NCBI RefSeq assembly: GCF_040939455.1
Contig: NC_134106.1
Location: forward strand, 87,737,001 to 87,801,000
Length of the DNA: 64,000 nucleotides
Source: Microcebus murinus
Taxonomy: Eukaryota > Chordata > Mammalia > Primates > Cheirogaleidae
Direction: 5' to 3'
Part shown: positions 11,234-21,135 of the stretch, in pieces
Position numbering within the stretch: position 1 is the first letter of the stretch
Layout of the letters: each line of letters begins with the position of its first letter
Translations under genes and position numbers: made by a program
Notes under the pieces: generated by a model
Told to the model about the DNA's origin: nothing
Databases searched by the model: none
The model's input: only the letters and a program-made list of their open reading frames with translations

Positions 11234-11378
11234 CTGCATACTCAGATTCCTTTATAGGCCGGGCTGGTAAAATTTTTATCGTTTGCCACGCCTCGACCAT
11301 CTGAAGCTCAGGGTCTTCATAGTCATCATCATCACTGTGGCCTTTTGTTCCATCCAGGATTGCAGCAAAGTTTCTTTC
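11234..11378 (-). CDS. CLNK: CLNK coding exon (acidic tyrosine motifs)
   Basis: 145 nt between a CTACTTAG acceptor and a GTAACA donor (G|GTAACA), giving 48 full codons plus one base. The protein starts ERNFAAILDGTKGH, passes through SDDDDYEDPELQMVEAW, and ends in TIKILPARPIKESEYA. As I recall it, human CLNK reads ERNFAAVLDGAKGHSDDDY-DDPEL...ILPARPIKESEYA, so identity is high, with one extra Asp in the acidic run here. The DYED and EYAD tyrosines correspond to sites that bind SH2 partners such as PLC-gamma and Vav when phosphorylated. The acidic context is typical of Syk/Src-family substrates. No stop or frameshift is present. Confidence 0.96.
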
Positions 11379-11524
11379 CTAAGTAGGCAGGAACATTCAA
11401 GTGAGTTAAAGGAAGATACGATGTTGACAAAGATTACAGGCTACAGTGCTAGCTAAGGGAGTGATGTAGGTTTTCTTAGCTGCAAGGTAAAGATTTCAGA
11501 GTCTGGGGTCTGTGGTTTAACTCT

Positions 11525-11853
11525 TGTGCTCGGCAGAGTTCTAAAGATGTCCACCAATACTTCCATTCCTGATTATTGAGTCAAACGTTAATCTAGGTAC
11601 TGCTGTGAAAGGACAGTGCAAATGTAATTGAGGTTACTAACTAGCCAGCTTTAAAATTGGCAAGAGCATGCCAGCTTAGGGCTGTCTTCCTCTCCTTATA
11701 AAGTCACCAATCCCATCATGAGGGCCCCACCTTGATGACCTTATCTAATGCTAATTACCAACAAAGATCCTGCCTCCAAATGCCATCAACATAAGAATTT
11801 GGGGGTTAAATTTCCAGCGCATGACATTTGGGGGACACAGTCAAACCACAGCA
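11525..11853. repeat. Old LTR-retrotransposon (MaLR-like) fragments
   Basis: 11525-11668 resembles the 'aaagatgtccac...aatgtaattgaggttac' type. 11690-11853 resembles the antisense 'caccaatcccatcatgaggg' ... 'tttgggggacacagtcaaac' end of MaLR-type LTRs. The family name is from memory. Confidence 0.45.
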
Positions 11854-11986
11854 AGTGCAATGGTGAACAGAGGGAGCCTGAGCTCGGGCTATGTGGTTGT
11901 GGGCAGCACTTGAACTCTTTCTTTGGACTCGCAGGGTTTTTTCTGTTTTGTTTTGTTTTTTTATCATCAATAGCTGAAAATTTGAA

Positions 11987-11992
11987 GTCAAA
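11987..11992 (+). repeat. Left 6-bp target duplication of solo LTR
   Basis: GTCAAA directly before TGTTGGGG; repeated at 12903-12908. Confidence 0.75.
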
Positions 11993-12902
11993 TGTTGGGG
12001 AAATATGATTGAGGAATTAATGAAATGTGGCTCATAAGTCCATTATTCTATTGTATAACCCAATATTACTATATTAAAGACAGAAAAAGGAGTTTGTAGG
12101 GTTTTTCCCTGAAGGAATGTGTGGACACAATGGTTCACTTATTAGAAGCTGCTATTATGGGAGAGCTCTCAAATCTCCGGTGGGGATGTTTTCCAGAAAG
12201 GCTTCCTGGTATCTCAAAATCTGTGAGCTTCCCTGTGTCTTGAAAGACAAGACAAGACAATTATGGCCCACAGGATGGGAGCCGGAGACAATGAATGCAC
12301 TTTGCCCAGAGAACCGTCCTGGTGGTTATAAACAACCTATTTTATTAGAGAAGGGCTTCCTGCTCTCTCCTGTTTGTCTACCTTTAAGTTCACCATAACT
12401 AATAAAAAAAATATATATAGAGTCACTATACCTCTTTTGTTTTACTTTGTTAATTGACAACTACTACCTCTTTAGAAGTTAGCCCCTGAAAGATTTTGTA
12501 CCTGTTTGCTCACCTAGAGAAATTAGTCCTCCCCTTGAGAGGACTTTTGACCCTAACCCACTACCTGTATCACCTAGCAACTGCATTCCCTGATATGCAA
12601 ATATGTTACCCTGACAACTGGTAATTGATGTCTGTGATTATAAAAACCCGTATGAATCTGACCATAGTGCTGGTGGTTATGGAGATCTACCAGTCCCCTA
12701 GGTGCTCCCCACTGTGTTATATTTGATCTTTATATATATAACTATAAACTATACCTTAGTCTCTGTGTATTCTTTTATTTCTCTCTGTTGCCTATCAATT
12801 TCCTTATCCTCTGTGGTGACCCCTGTCTTAGGGACCTGGCTCCATGGGTAGAAGTAGCTAATCCCCTCTTGGGCCTGCCTCAGATACTACTCTTGCCCCA
12901 CA
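11993..12902 (+). mobile_element. Solo LTR of an endogenous retrovirus, probably class II (ERVK-like)
   Basis: The 910-bp block begins TGTTGGGGAAA and ends TTGCCCCACA, so it has the TG...CA ends of an LTR with short inverted termini (TGTTGGGG / TGTGGGG), and is flanked by identical 6-bp GTCAAA. A TATA box lies at 12639-12646, followed by a U5-like pyrimidine-rich stretch. Six-base duplications and a ~0.9-kb length fit betaretrovirus-like LTRs. No gag, pol or env sequence lies next to it, so the internal part was lost by LTR-LTR recombination. Strand is inferred from the TATA box. Confidence 0.7.
12639..12646 (+). promoter_or_regulatory. TATA box in the solo LTR
   Basis: TATAAAAA, ~260 bp before the LTR's 3' end, where the U3/R boundary is expected. 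Confidence 0.55.
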
Positions 12903-12908
12903 GTCAAA
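12903..12908 (+). repeat. Right 6-bp target duplication of solo LTR
   Basis: GTCAAA directly after CCCCACA. Confidence 0.75.
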
Positions 12909-13406
12909 GTTGTTGATTTATTGCCTTAACTATACCTGTGTTGTTGCTGTTTGTACATGATAGATTTTTAGGATATACTTAGAAAATAGATGAATAAGTG
13001 CATAAAGTAATAGATTTTAACTACCTTTAGGGATTAATTATTTCCATGTGTGTGATTTAATTTTTTTAATTAATGTTGTACTTTGTCTTGTCATAGAGGT
13101 ATATTTATTGGGGATCACTTCAAACTTATTTATGAATTAAATGGCTGCATATAACACTAAATGAATACAATCACATATAGCTATAGAGTGACTTTGGCAA
13201 CAAGAAGTGTCTTAAATGAGACAATGCATGTAAAATTTTGAGTAAAATGCCTGATGATAAATACTCAGTAAATGTTAGCTGTAAATATTGCCATGACTGC
13301 TACTGCTATAACTGCTACCATTAAAGAACATCAGGGGAGGTGGTAAAACTGTCTACTAACCCTACTTTCCTCTCCTCCTCTTAAAGTTCCTCTAACATTT
13401 GTAAAG
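12909..13406. other. Unique sequence with possible MIR remnant
   Basis: AT-rich. 13210-13300 has a weak MIR 3' look ('gcctgatgataaatactcag'). Nothing else recognised. Confidence 0.35.
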
Positions 13407-13408
13407 TA

Positions 13409-13727
13409 CAGTTCTCCCTCAGTATCTGCAGGGGTTTGGGTCCAAGACCCCTGAGGATACCAAGACCTGCAGATGCTCAAGTCCCTGGTATAAAATGGCA
13501 TAGTATCTGCACATAACCTATTTACATCCTCCTGTAAATTTTAAATCATAGATTACTTATAATGCCTAATGCAATGTAAATGCTATGTAAATAATTGTTG
13601 TACTATATTTTTTATTTGTATTATTATTATTGTGTTGTTATGTTTTATTATTATTTTTTTGAACATTTTCAAACTGAGGAGGTTTGCATCCACAAATACA
13701 AAACCTGTGGATACAGAGGTCCAATTG
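13409..13727. mobile_element. Tigger-type MITE with TA duplications
   Basis: The ends are imperfect inverted repeats: CAGTTCTCCCTCAGTATCTG on the left, and CAATTGGACCTCTGTATCCA read from the right on the other strand. Both are flanked by TA (13407-13408 and 13728-13729). The family theme 'agtatctgcaggggtt...' plus 'tataaaatggcatagtatct' matches the MER2/Tigger3 group. At 319 bp it has no transposase. Confidence 0.75.
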
Positions 13728-13975
13728 TACTTAGTATATGCTAAGTACTTTATGTACTTCATTTAACTGTATAAGCAGAAAATTGATGAGGTGATTCTAT
13801 TATAGTGGAGGGGCCTGGAATTAAACCTTTCTGAGTTTAATTTCTAGTTCTGCAATATTCTAGTTCTCTAATTTATTTTGGCAAGTTGTGTGTTCCTGAG
13901 TAAGGGTCCATAGCTTTAGTTATAATTTTAAAGAGGTACCTCAAATAATAAGAAACAATGAGTTAATAGGCAGAT

Positions 13976-14016
<41 letters not shown>
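13976..14016. repeat. (CTAT)n microsatellite
   Basis: About ten uninterrupted CTAT units; likely polymorphic. Confidence 0.95.
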
Positions 14017-14219
14017 TATTTATCTACCCTTCTAATCTGTAGATATTTAAATGAAAGCTATTTATTTATGTATACATTAACAATATGATTACTTAAAATA
14101 TAAGACATTTAAATTAATGTTATAAATTTTAAACTTTGTCTCCTAGTGTTAAAATTCTTTGTAAATGTTGCAGATGGCTTCATGAAATGGATATATCATA
14201 ACATTCAGTTATTTCTGTA

Positions 14220-14520
14220 TTATTACATATTTGGCATGATTCCAATATGGTGCCATTTAAAATATAGTATTATAAAATATCAGTGAACATGTTTAAATAT
14301 TAGTATAAATTTTAGGTTATTTTCTTCATTTAAATTTCCAACCATGAATTATTGGGCCAAAAATATGGATTTTTTTATACTGCCTAGTTAATATTGACTA
14401 ATTGTTGTCAAGAAAGTTTGCTTCAATTTAAAATTTTACTGTTAAGTGTTTAGAAGTGCATTTCTCAGAATGCACTTGCCAGCACAACATATTGGTATTT
14501 TCCCTTATTTAACCTTCACG
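14220..14520 (-). repeat. Old L1 (L1M-like) fragment, antisense
   Basis: Carries the order seen in antisense old L1 3' ends: 'atcagtgaacatgtttaaat', 'tgaattattgggccaaaa', 'tcagaatgcacttgccagca'. Very diverged. Confidence 0.45.
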
Positions 14521-14755
14521 ATGACCATTTGAATTAATTTTTATCTCCATTTTATAGCTGAGGAATTGGAATGCAGTTTATACCCAGGAATCAAAATGCA
14601 GGCTTCCTTGCCAGGAAAGTATGCTATTTGGAAATGTATTTTTAAAACTTCTTTAATTTTTTAATTTTTTTAATTCACCGAGTACCTTGAAAAAAGCCAC
14701 TTACTCTGTAAATATTAAAGACTGACAACACAGATAAGGGAATCGGCTGACTTAC

Positions 14756-14793
14756 ACAGTCGGGAAGAGGCTCATTTATCCTGTGGTACAGGC
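14756..14793 (-). CDS. CLNK: CLNK coding exon (38 nt)
   Basis: A short exon after a 'ttttccttggcag' acceptor and before a GTAAGT donor (14750-14755). Two bases complete a Gly codon with the preceding exon, then twelve codons read LYHRINEPLPDC. As I recall it, human CLNK has QYQRMNKPLLDW at this place. The last codon is TGT (Cys) where Trp (TGG) is expected. The same base change replaces the usual G at the last exon position before the donor. The frame remains open and phase 0 into the next exon. Confidence 0.88.
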
Positions 14794-14870
14794 CTGCCAA
14801 GGAAAACAGACCAAATGTTATTTCAATCGCTGTGCTAGCTCAAAACATTGAAAAGAATGAGCCCTTGTTT

Positions 14871-14881
14871 CCCCCCCCCCC
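14871..14881. repeat. Poly-C tract
   Basis: Eleven consecutive C, ~80 bp upstream of the CLNK exon acceptor on the transcribed strand. Confidence 0.9.
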
Positions 14882-15164
14882 TAGAAAACCTTGTGCCCAT
14901 TTTAAATAACTTTTCTTGATTATAATTTTTCAAAAACTGAAGTGCATTTTTCTTTATTTCCCATTGTACCTGCTGCTCTTGCAAAACAGGGGCAGCAATA
15001 GAAAGGGAGGGAAGACAACCAAACTCAAACCAGACAGTGACCCTGGAGACAAGAAGCCTCCCTCTTCCTATAGCAGGTTCAAATTCTCATCCAAAGAGAG
15101 AGGTTATGTTCAGAGACCCCTCACATTCATCGCTCCCAAAGTCAGGAGTCAGCAGCACCTCAGC

Positions 15165-15375
15165 TAATGATGTTTATTTTTCTCTTCTCCTCTCCTCCTA
15201 TGACACAGCATGTTGTATTTGCAATAATCTGTCCCTACATCCATCTCCTTCAACAAAATGTAAGTATTTTGAGGGCAGGGGTTATTTCTATTTATTCATC
15301 TAGCCCCAGCTCCAGGCACAAGGCCTGATATTGGACAATTGAGTCCTTGGTAGATGTGTGTTGAATAAATATCGT
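15165..15375 (+). repeat. L2 3' end
   Basis: Shows 'gtaagtattttgagggcagg', 'ctagccccagctccaggcac' and 'gtgttgaataaatat'. Confidence 0.75.
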
Positions 15376-15635
15376 TCGATTGAGGTTTCTCAACTCTCAG
15401 CTTCCTTATTTGGACTTGTTTTATTAAAGATTGCCTGAGACCATTCAGTCACTCAGTTTTCTCTGTTTTAAATTTTATTTTCTGATTATGTGCAAAACCA
15501 CAAAAGAACTAATGATGTGCCCTACAGATTTTTTGATTTCTCATAGACTTAATTTTCCGATGCCACATAGTAGTTATGTGCTATTAGTCTGTATTGAGGA
15601 GCATTAAAAGCAATTTTTTTTCTTTTTTTGTTAAA

Positions 15636-15917
15636 TCACATTCTCTTTAGTAGCATGCATGTGGGAAGTTTCTTGAAGGACTTAGGACTAGGTGCTGCAT
15701 GCTTGTTAGCAATTAATTTGCTTGGAGTTAAGGAAAACATCATTTCTGTAAGAAATTGTATTTCCCTTCTTCCTTTGGCTGCTGAAAACTTTGGGACAAA
15801 TTTCTGAGCTGCGTCCAGGTATTGTAGAGGATCCTGTGTGATAAACATTTCTACGTCTTGTTCTGGTTTTATTATTTTCTTAAACTTTTGTCCTTTTGCC
15901 CTGAATGCTCTTACCAT
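15636..15917 (-). CDS. Unidentified 93-codon ORF, possible retrocopy fragment
   Basis: I do not recognise this protein. It starts MVRAFRAKGQKFKKIIKPEQ, passes through FITQDPLQYLDAAQKFVPKF and ends KLPTCMLLKRM. The composition is balanced and protein-like rather than low-complexity, and the frame stays open about eight codons upstream of the ATG to a stop. An A-rich run (forward 15613-15635) follows the stop codon within a few bases, as in the tail of a processed retrocopy. No target duplication was found. It could also be a transposase remnant or chance. It lies inside a CLNK intron on the same strand, without convincing splice sites. Confidence 0.3.
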   Translation of the reverse strand: MVRAFRAKGQKFKKIIKPEQDVEMFITQDPLQYLDAAQKFVPKFSAAKGRREIQFLTEMMFSLTPSKLIANKHAAPSPKSFKKLPTCMLLKRM

Positions 15918-16500
15918 ATCAAAATATAAAATAAATATTTGTTAATTATGTCAGTATGTTTAAGTCTTTTGTAAGGTGTAACGTGCAAATTAACGAAAAT
16001 TTGGCTTAATGGGAACACAGTTGTCTGGACTTTGCCTCGGACCAGTACCTAGGGGAGGTGCCAACTAGCAGAGCTCATCTCCTTGACGTAAGGGACTGTG
16101 AGAAGCACCTGCCTCCTCCCCCTGCCCGTCCTGGTGGTGGGGTAGCAGCTCGCAGGCACTAATGACACCTTCCTGACCCGGCGCAATTACCTCCCCACTG
16201 AGATCCCTGGCGGAGAAACCCACACGTTCTCCAGCCCTTTAGAGTAGTAATTTGTACTCTCTCATGCACTGCGTTAAATTAATAAGGTCACCCATTAAAG
16301 ACCAGCTGGCCCGGAAAGAGCAAATGTGCTCAGAATTATTGGGGATCTGCTCTGGCTCTCGTCATCCAGGGAAACAGCTCCGCTGTCTAATTCAGGGTTC
16401 GATATAATTTCGTGTTAGGAAATTGGCTTCATCAGATGCAGTCATTAGGCCGGCATCCCCACGGAGAGCTGCGGAGTCTCTTTTCTCACCACAGGCCAGT
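15918..16500. other. Unique, low-repeat intronic block
   Basis: No repeat or exon recognised. Moderately GC-rich and non-repetitive, including 'aattcagggttcgatataat'; a candidate for a conserved noncoding element, but conservation cannot be judged here. Confidence 0.35.
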
Positions 16501-17094
16501 GTTGCAGCCTGAGACTCCCCGCCTGCACCCCCAAACACGCTTCCTGCCCCTCCGGTGTAGGTCCTGCCCCTTTCACCTCCCCTTTGCCTCTCGCATCCTC
16601 CTGTATGCTCAGCGTCCTTTCAGATCCCATTTCCCTACTTCTCTGCCTGCTCCAGGCCACACGAGTCTCCTGGAATTGTTAAAGTACTCATTTTCTGTCT
16701 CACTCGCCAGGACACTTAAACACAAACAGGTGGCGTATGATTACTTCTTTGTTGTGTTTCTACATATCCATCCTAGGGAAGGGATTGTCTTTTCTCTCCT
16801 GCGGTACCTATCTGTGCTGCCATCAGTGCAGAGTTTTGCAAATGTCATTTTAAAGCATAGTTCTAAGACTGTATGTCAGTCCCTGTGACCTGTTGCCCAT
16901 GACATCAGGACACACAGTCCAGATTCCCCGAGTGGCCCTGAGGGCCAGCACAGCCTGCTCCTGCCCCGTCCTTGGATCTCACCCCTTTCCAGTTTAGCGA
17001 GAGTCCTCCTCACCCCCGTCTGACCACCACCCACATCTAATCTCATCAGGGCCTCACTCTCCATCTTCCCCTGGTGATGTCTGGTCACCCCGGC

Positions 17095-17325
17095 CTCCCT
17101 TCAGCAAGAGTCCTGTGAGGTCAGTTTGGCCAGAAATCCTCCTAGTAATTTTCCATCTACTGACCCCATCCTGCTCCTTGGCTGCAAATCCCCACTTTGC
17201 CTTGTTGTATTCTGAGTTGAGCCCGATCTCTCTCCCCTACTGCACACATTGCAGTAACTCCTACACCTATTGCAATGGTCCCGAGTAAAGTCTCCCTTAC
17301 TGTTTGAATAGGTGTTGTGACATTT
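17095..17325 (+). repeat. Possible LTR fragment
   Basis: The end 'tattgcaatggtcccgagta' ... 'aagtctcccttactgtttga' resembles the poly(A)-signal end of an old LTR. Family unknown. Confidence 0.3.
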
Positions 17326-17344
17326 TTTCTTTACCTCTTTCTGA

Positions 17345-17565
17345 CCTCTCATTTCCAGCCACATCAGCCTGGTCTCAAGTCTCTCCAGCACCCCCAGCTC
17401 CTTGTGCTGCAGGGACTTACAATCTGTTGTCCCTCTGTCCAGAACATTCTCTATTTGGCTCTACCTTTGCCTGCATCCTTTTTCACCATCAAATTGTATC
17501 TGAAGTGTCATCTCTCCTGAGCGGGGGTGATTTCTCTGACTACCAATCTCAGGCAAAAATGAAAG
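17345..17565 (+). repeat. L2 fragment
   Basis: Matches the L2 3' region order: 'ctctgtccagaacattctct', then 'gtatctgaagtgtcatctct', then 'tttctctgactacc'. Confidence 0.65.
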
Positions 17566-17744
17566 AGCTCTTCCCGGCCCCATTCCTCACTCCCCCAGCA
17601 CCTGGTGTGGCCATGAGGAAGCTGTACCAGGTGTGCTCACCAAGCCTGCTTCCCTTCCCCTGCTGCCAGGCTGGTGTACCCTTCCTGGGTTCCCCTGCCC
17701 TGGGTGGGCGTGGCATGGCATCCGGCCCCAGGGCACGACGGGTG

Positions 17745-17960
17745 TGATGGACTCCACTCCAGGCTGGCCCATGTGGCCCTCTGTCCCATTGCCCTTGCCT
17801 TGGTGGCTGGGCAGAAACAGAGGACCCTTTGAGGATCATGGAAGCCATCAGGTAAAAGAAAAGTGAATCCAAATGAGTGTTTGGAAAAAGACCTCCTTCT
17901 ATCCACATCGGATTGCAATGTGAGCAAGAAATAAACCTTTATTTTATTCCACCACTAACA
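17745..17960 (+). repeat. MaLR-like LTR 3' portion
   Basis: 'gattgcaatgtgagcaagaa' followed by 'ataaacctttattttattcc' is the usual ending style of MLT-type LTRs. Confidence 0.35.
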
Positions 17961-18790
17961 TTTGTAGTTTATTCAGTACAGATGTTAGTCCTTCCACCTC
18001 CCTGATCAATACATTGCTTTCACTTTCTCTGTAGTATCCAGGACCAAAGCCAACTACAGACTGCGGTACCTGTCATCCCCAGGGCAGTGGCAGGACTGCA
18101 GGCCCTTGATCGCTCCTGTAACCCACAGACAGCAGAGGCTGGCAAACAGCAGGTGCACAGTGGGTAAACAGTCGGCTGCCAGATCAGCATATGGCACACT
18201 GGAAACACACCACACCCAGGAAGCAGCGACAGAACCTCAGAAGCCCAAGTAGAACCCGGCATCCTTCCTTGCTGAGCGAGCTCGAGCACGACAAAGTGGC
18301 CCACCCAGGCCCTCCCAGGTCTTTGCGTCTCCTGGACCTGCAAGACAGATTGGCTTCTCAGAGCCGTTTTGTGTAAAGAGGAAGGGAGTTGCTCGATAGC
18401 TTTTTACATCACCGTCCTGGGAGAGTTACGGTTATATGGTGTCTCTCTGTGGAGGGCCATTCATCACCACAGACACCAGACAGCTCCAGAGAACAACTGA
18501 CTTCTGTGTGCCCCTCGAGGAAACATCTTTTTACAAAAAACAACATCCCATTGAAAGTCATTTTTAAGATGGAAGTGAAGATGAATGTGCATGGTGTAGA
18601 GCCCAGGGGGTCTCCTGACAGGCAGAAGGCAATTACTCCAGCCCTGTGGCCATCAGCCTGGACAGAGGCAGAGCCAAGGATGACAAGGCACACGCCGATA
18701 CCAGCAAACTGAGGTCTCGGACCACTTGCAGCAGACCCACCTCAGGAGCTTAAGAAAAAAGAAGTCAAAGCAAACCCTGGGTCCTGGTGC
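17961..18790. other. Unique intronic sequence
   Basis: No exon or repeat recognised. Short ORFs on both strands have no recognisable protein character. Confidence 0.4.
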
Positions 18791-18794
18791 AAAC

Positions 18795-18868
18795 TAGTTA
18801 AATCAGTGTCTGCTTTTTACACAAGCTCCTAAGGGATATTTATTCACTGTGAAGTTTTAGAACCACTG
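18795..18868 (+). repeat. MER5A-like 3' half (hAT DNA transposon)
   Basis: 'tacacaagctcctaagggat' and the end 'gaagttttagaaccactggc' match the MER5A right terminus. Confidence 0.6.
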
Positions 18869-18869
18869 G

Positions 18870-19980
18870 CCTAGAAGCTCTGAGTCCCTTCCAATGGCAG
18901 ACAGGCCATGCAAGTTAGATATAGAGATTCTTGGTGTATTTTCACGTGGAAACACGTCTGTGAGCTCATGTCTCTGGAGGTACAAGGCTGGTGCCTTCGC
19001 CTATTCCTTATTTATTAATAGTAACTCATAGGGACAGAGTGACTGCCTGAGCCCCCAAGTACTATTGCCATAGGATAGTCACATTCAAAGGACATCACCA
19101 GTTGGAAGAATTCCCAGTGGACCCCCTGGCAAGAATATGTTTGTCCTGTGTGAGAAGAGAAGTAAAAATAGGAAGCTTGTAGGGTTTTAGAACTTTCAAT
19201 TTCTTTAGGAAGTGAAGTCATGTTTCTCAGATATTCCCAACCTGACAGGTTCCCCAAGCAAAACCAGCTTCTGTTTTCATTTGAGTCACAAAAGAAGACT
19301 TGAAAGAGGGGAAGGGAGGAGAGGAGTGGTGAAGGTCAGAGTTGGCTCCGACTTTAGAAGCCACTGGCTGGACTTACTCATAAATAAGTACGTGGTGAAA
19401 ATCGAGGGGCCACTAAGAGTCCTTGGCAGAGGCAGCTGCATGTCTCCCCACACCTGTTTTCCCTCTCTTCTCAAGTATTAGAATCCCTTGATACTGGTCT
19501 GTGGCTACCTAGAGTTAGTGCTGAATGTCTTCCTTGCAGCTACATGGCCATGAGTTCAAGCTTTGGTCAATGGAATCTGGGTGGAATATTCGCTCACAAG
19601 TTCCAGGTTACTTTCTTAAGTTATGCACTTTTTGTTTCTTCTTTGTCTCCCCTTTCTCTACTCTGCTTCTTGGAGTGCAGACGTCATTATTTTAGGCTGT
19701 AGGATGGAGGCCAACACCAGGAAGGGAGCAACAAGATGGGAGGAGCAGGGTCTCCAACAGCTTCCAGGAGCAGAGTGGCCAAAGAGCCTTGGACTGCTTG
19801 CCTTGGGACGTGACTTACATGGGGAGGAAAAATAAACAGCTATAATTTTTAAACTCTGTGGATTTTTTTAGTGACTTGTAGCCTTTGATGTTTTATCTCC
19901 TTGCGGAGGCCAGTGTTTGAGTTTGCCAGTAACGGAGCAGAGCTGCTGATCAAAGGCACGAGGAAGGCAATGCGTCTTTC
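18870..19980. other. Unique intronic sequence
   Basis: Nothing recognised beyond short purine-rich runs near 19300. Confidence 0.4.
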
Positions 19981-19984
19981 ATGC

Positions 19985-20135
19985 AAGCAGAATGAGAAGT
20001 CCTAGGTTTAAATCCTGGCTCTGTCATGTTTGGGCCCTGTGACCTCAGCTGTACCCCATCGCTTACAAAACTCCATGAACTAATGCTAACTTGTAGAATG
20101 GAAATAATAGTATCTCCTCCCTAATAGCTGCTGAG
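19985..20135 (+). repeat. MIR
   Basis: 'tcctaggtttaaatcctggc', 'tctgtcatgtttgggccctg' and 'gaatggaaataatagtatct' in MIR order. Confidence 0.75.
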
Positions 20136-20559
20136 AAGTTCTGGTCAATGGAATCAAGTGGAAAATCCACCCACAATTTCCAGTGGACACTCCCAGGCTT
20201 GGTGGCCATGAACAAGGTGCTGTGTTTTGTGTTTGTCTTTCCAAGTTCACCTTCATGGCCAAATCTTTCTCATGCAGTCTAGGTCTTAGCACGGCTTTCA
20301 AATCTATGCTAGGAGCTTGCTTGTTATTTAGTGCTCATTTTTAAGCAAAATGTGCAGCTTTTTCAGCATTCGACTCTGTTTGCATCCACCTGCTGATTAT
20401 GCACGAGGTTCTTCAAGCTGGGGTCCCCTCCAGCTGTGAGGCACAGGGACTCAGTGGCGCACATCATCTGGGTGATCCCTCATTAGAAGGTGAAAAGCCT
20501 GAGACCAAAACTGTTGGGGTCACAACAGCAAGTGCGTTGTGATGGAGTTCTCTAATGAT

Positions 20560-20670
20560 TTCTTTCCAAACTATTGAACTTCCCTCAGGCCCAGTTTGCC
20601 TTGTCTATACAGTGAGTATAATAAAATCAGTACCGTGCAGCTGAATTAAACAACTTTGTAAAAAACTTGG
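20560..20670 (+). repeat. MIR 3' part
   Basis: 'aacttccctcaggcccagtt' then 'tacagtgagtataataaaat'. Confidence 0.6.
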
Positions 20671-21135
20671 CACAAACGCAGGACTTTATTATGTTGGTTT
20701 CTTTCCTTTTCCTTCCTCCTCAGGTCCCAGGGCTCACTGGTGTCACAAGAGAGCCAGTATTCAAATTTTGGGCTCCAGACTTAACATCCCAGGTTCTTTC
20801 CTCTGTGCGGTGCTGCCTCCCTCAGTCTTTACCTTTTAGGAACTGGAACTTATTTGGGGATAGAGGGAGTTGAGTTGATTTTCATCTCAGTATGACAACA
20901 GTCCACACCCTTCCCCCTAGCAGGTTCCAAACTTTAGAACATCTTCAGTTTGGCATCAATCCACATCTGTAGGAAAATGCAGGAATAAAATTCCTTATGT
21001 TCCTTTTCACTATCTCTGAATGAAGGATTATGATGTTCAAAGATCTTTGACTATGTGGCTTATACTTGGGGAGGAGGAAGGAAGAGAGGGAGGAAGAGAA
21101 AAATAGAAATAAAGATATAGAAAAATATATACTCA

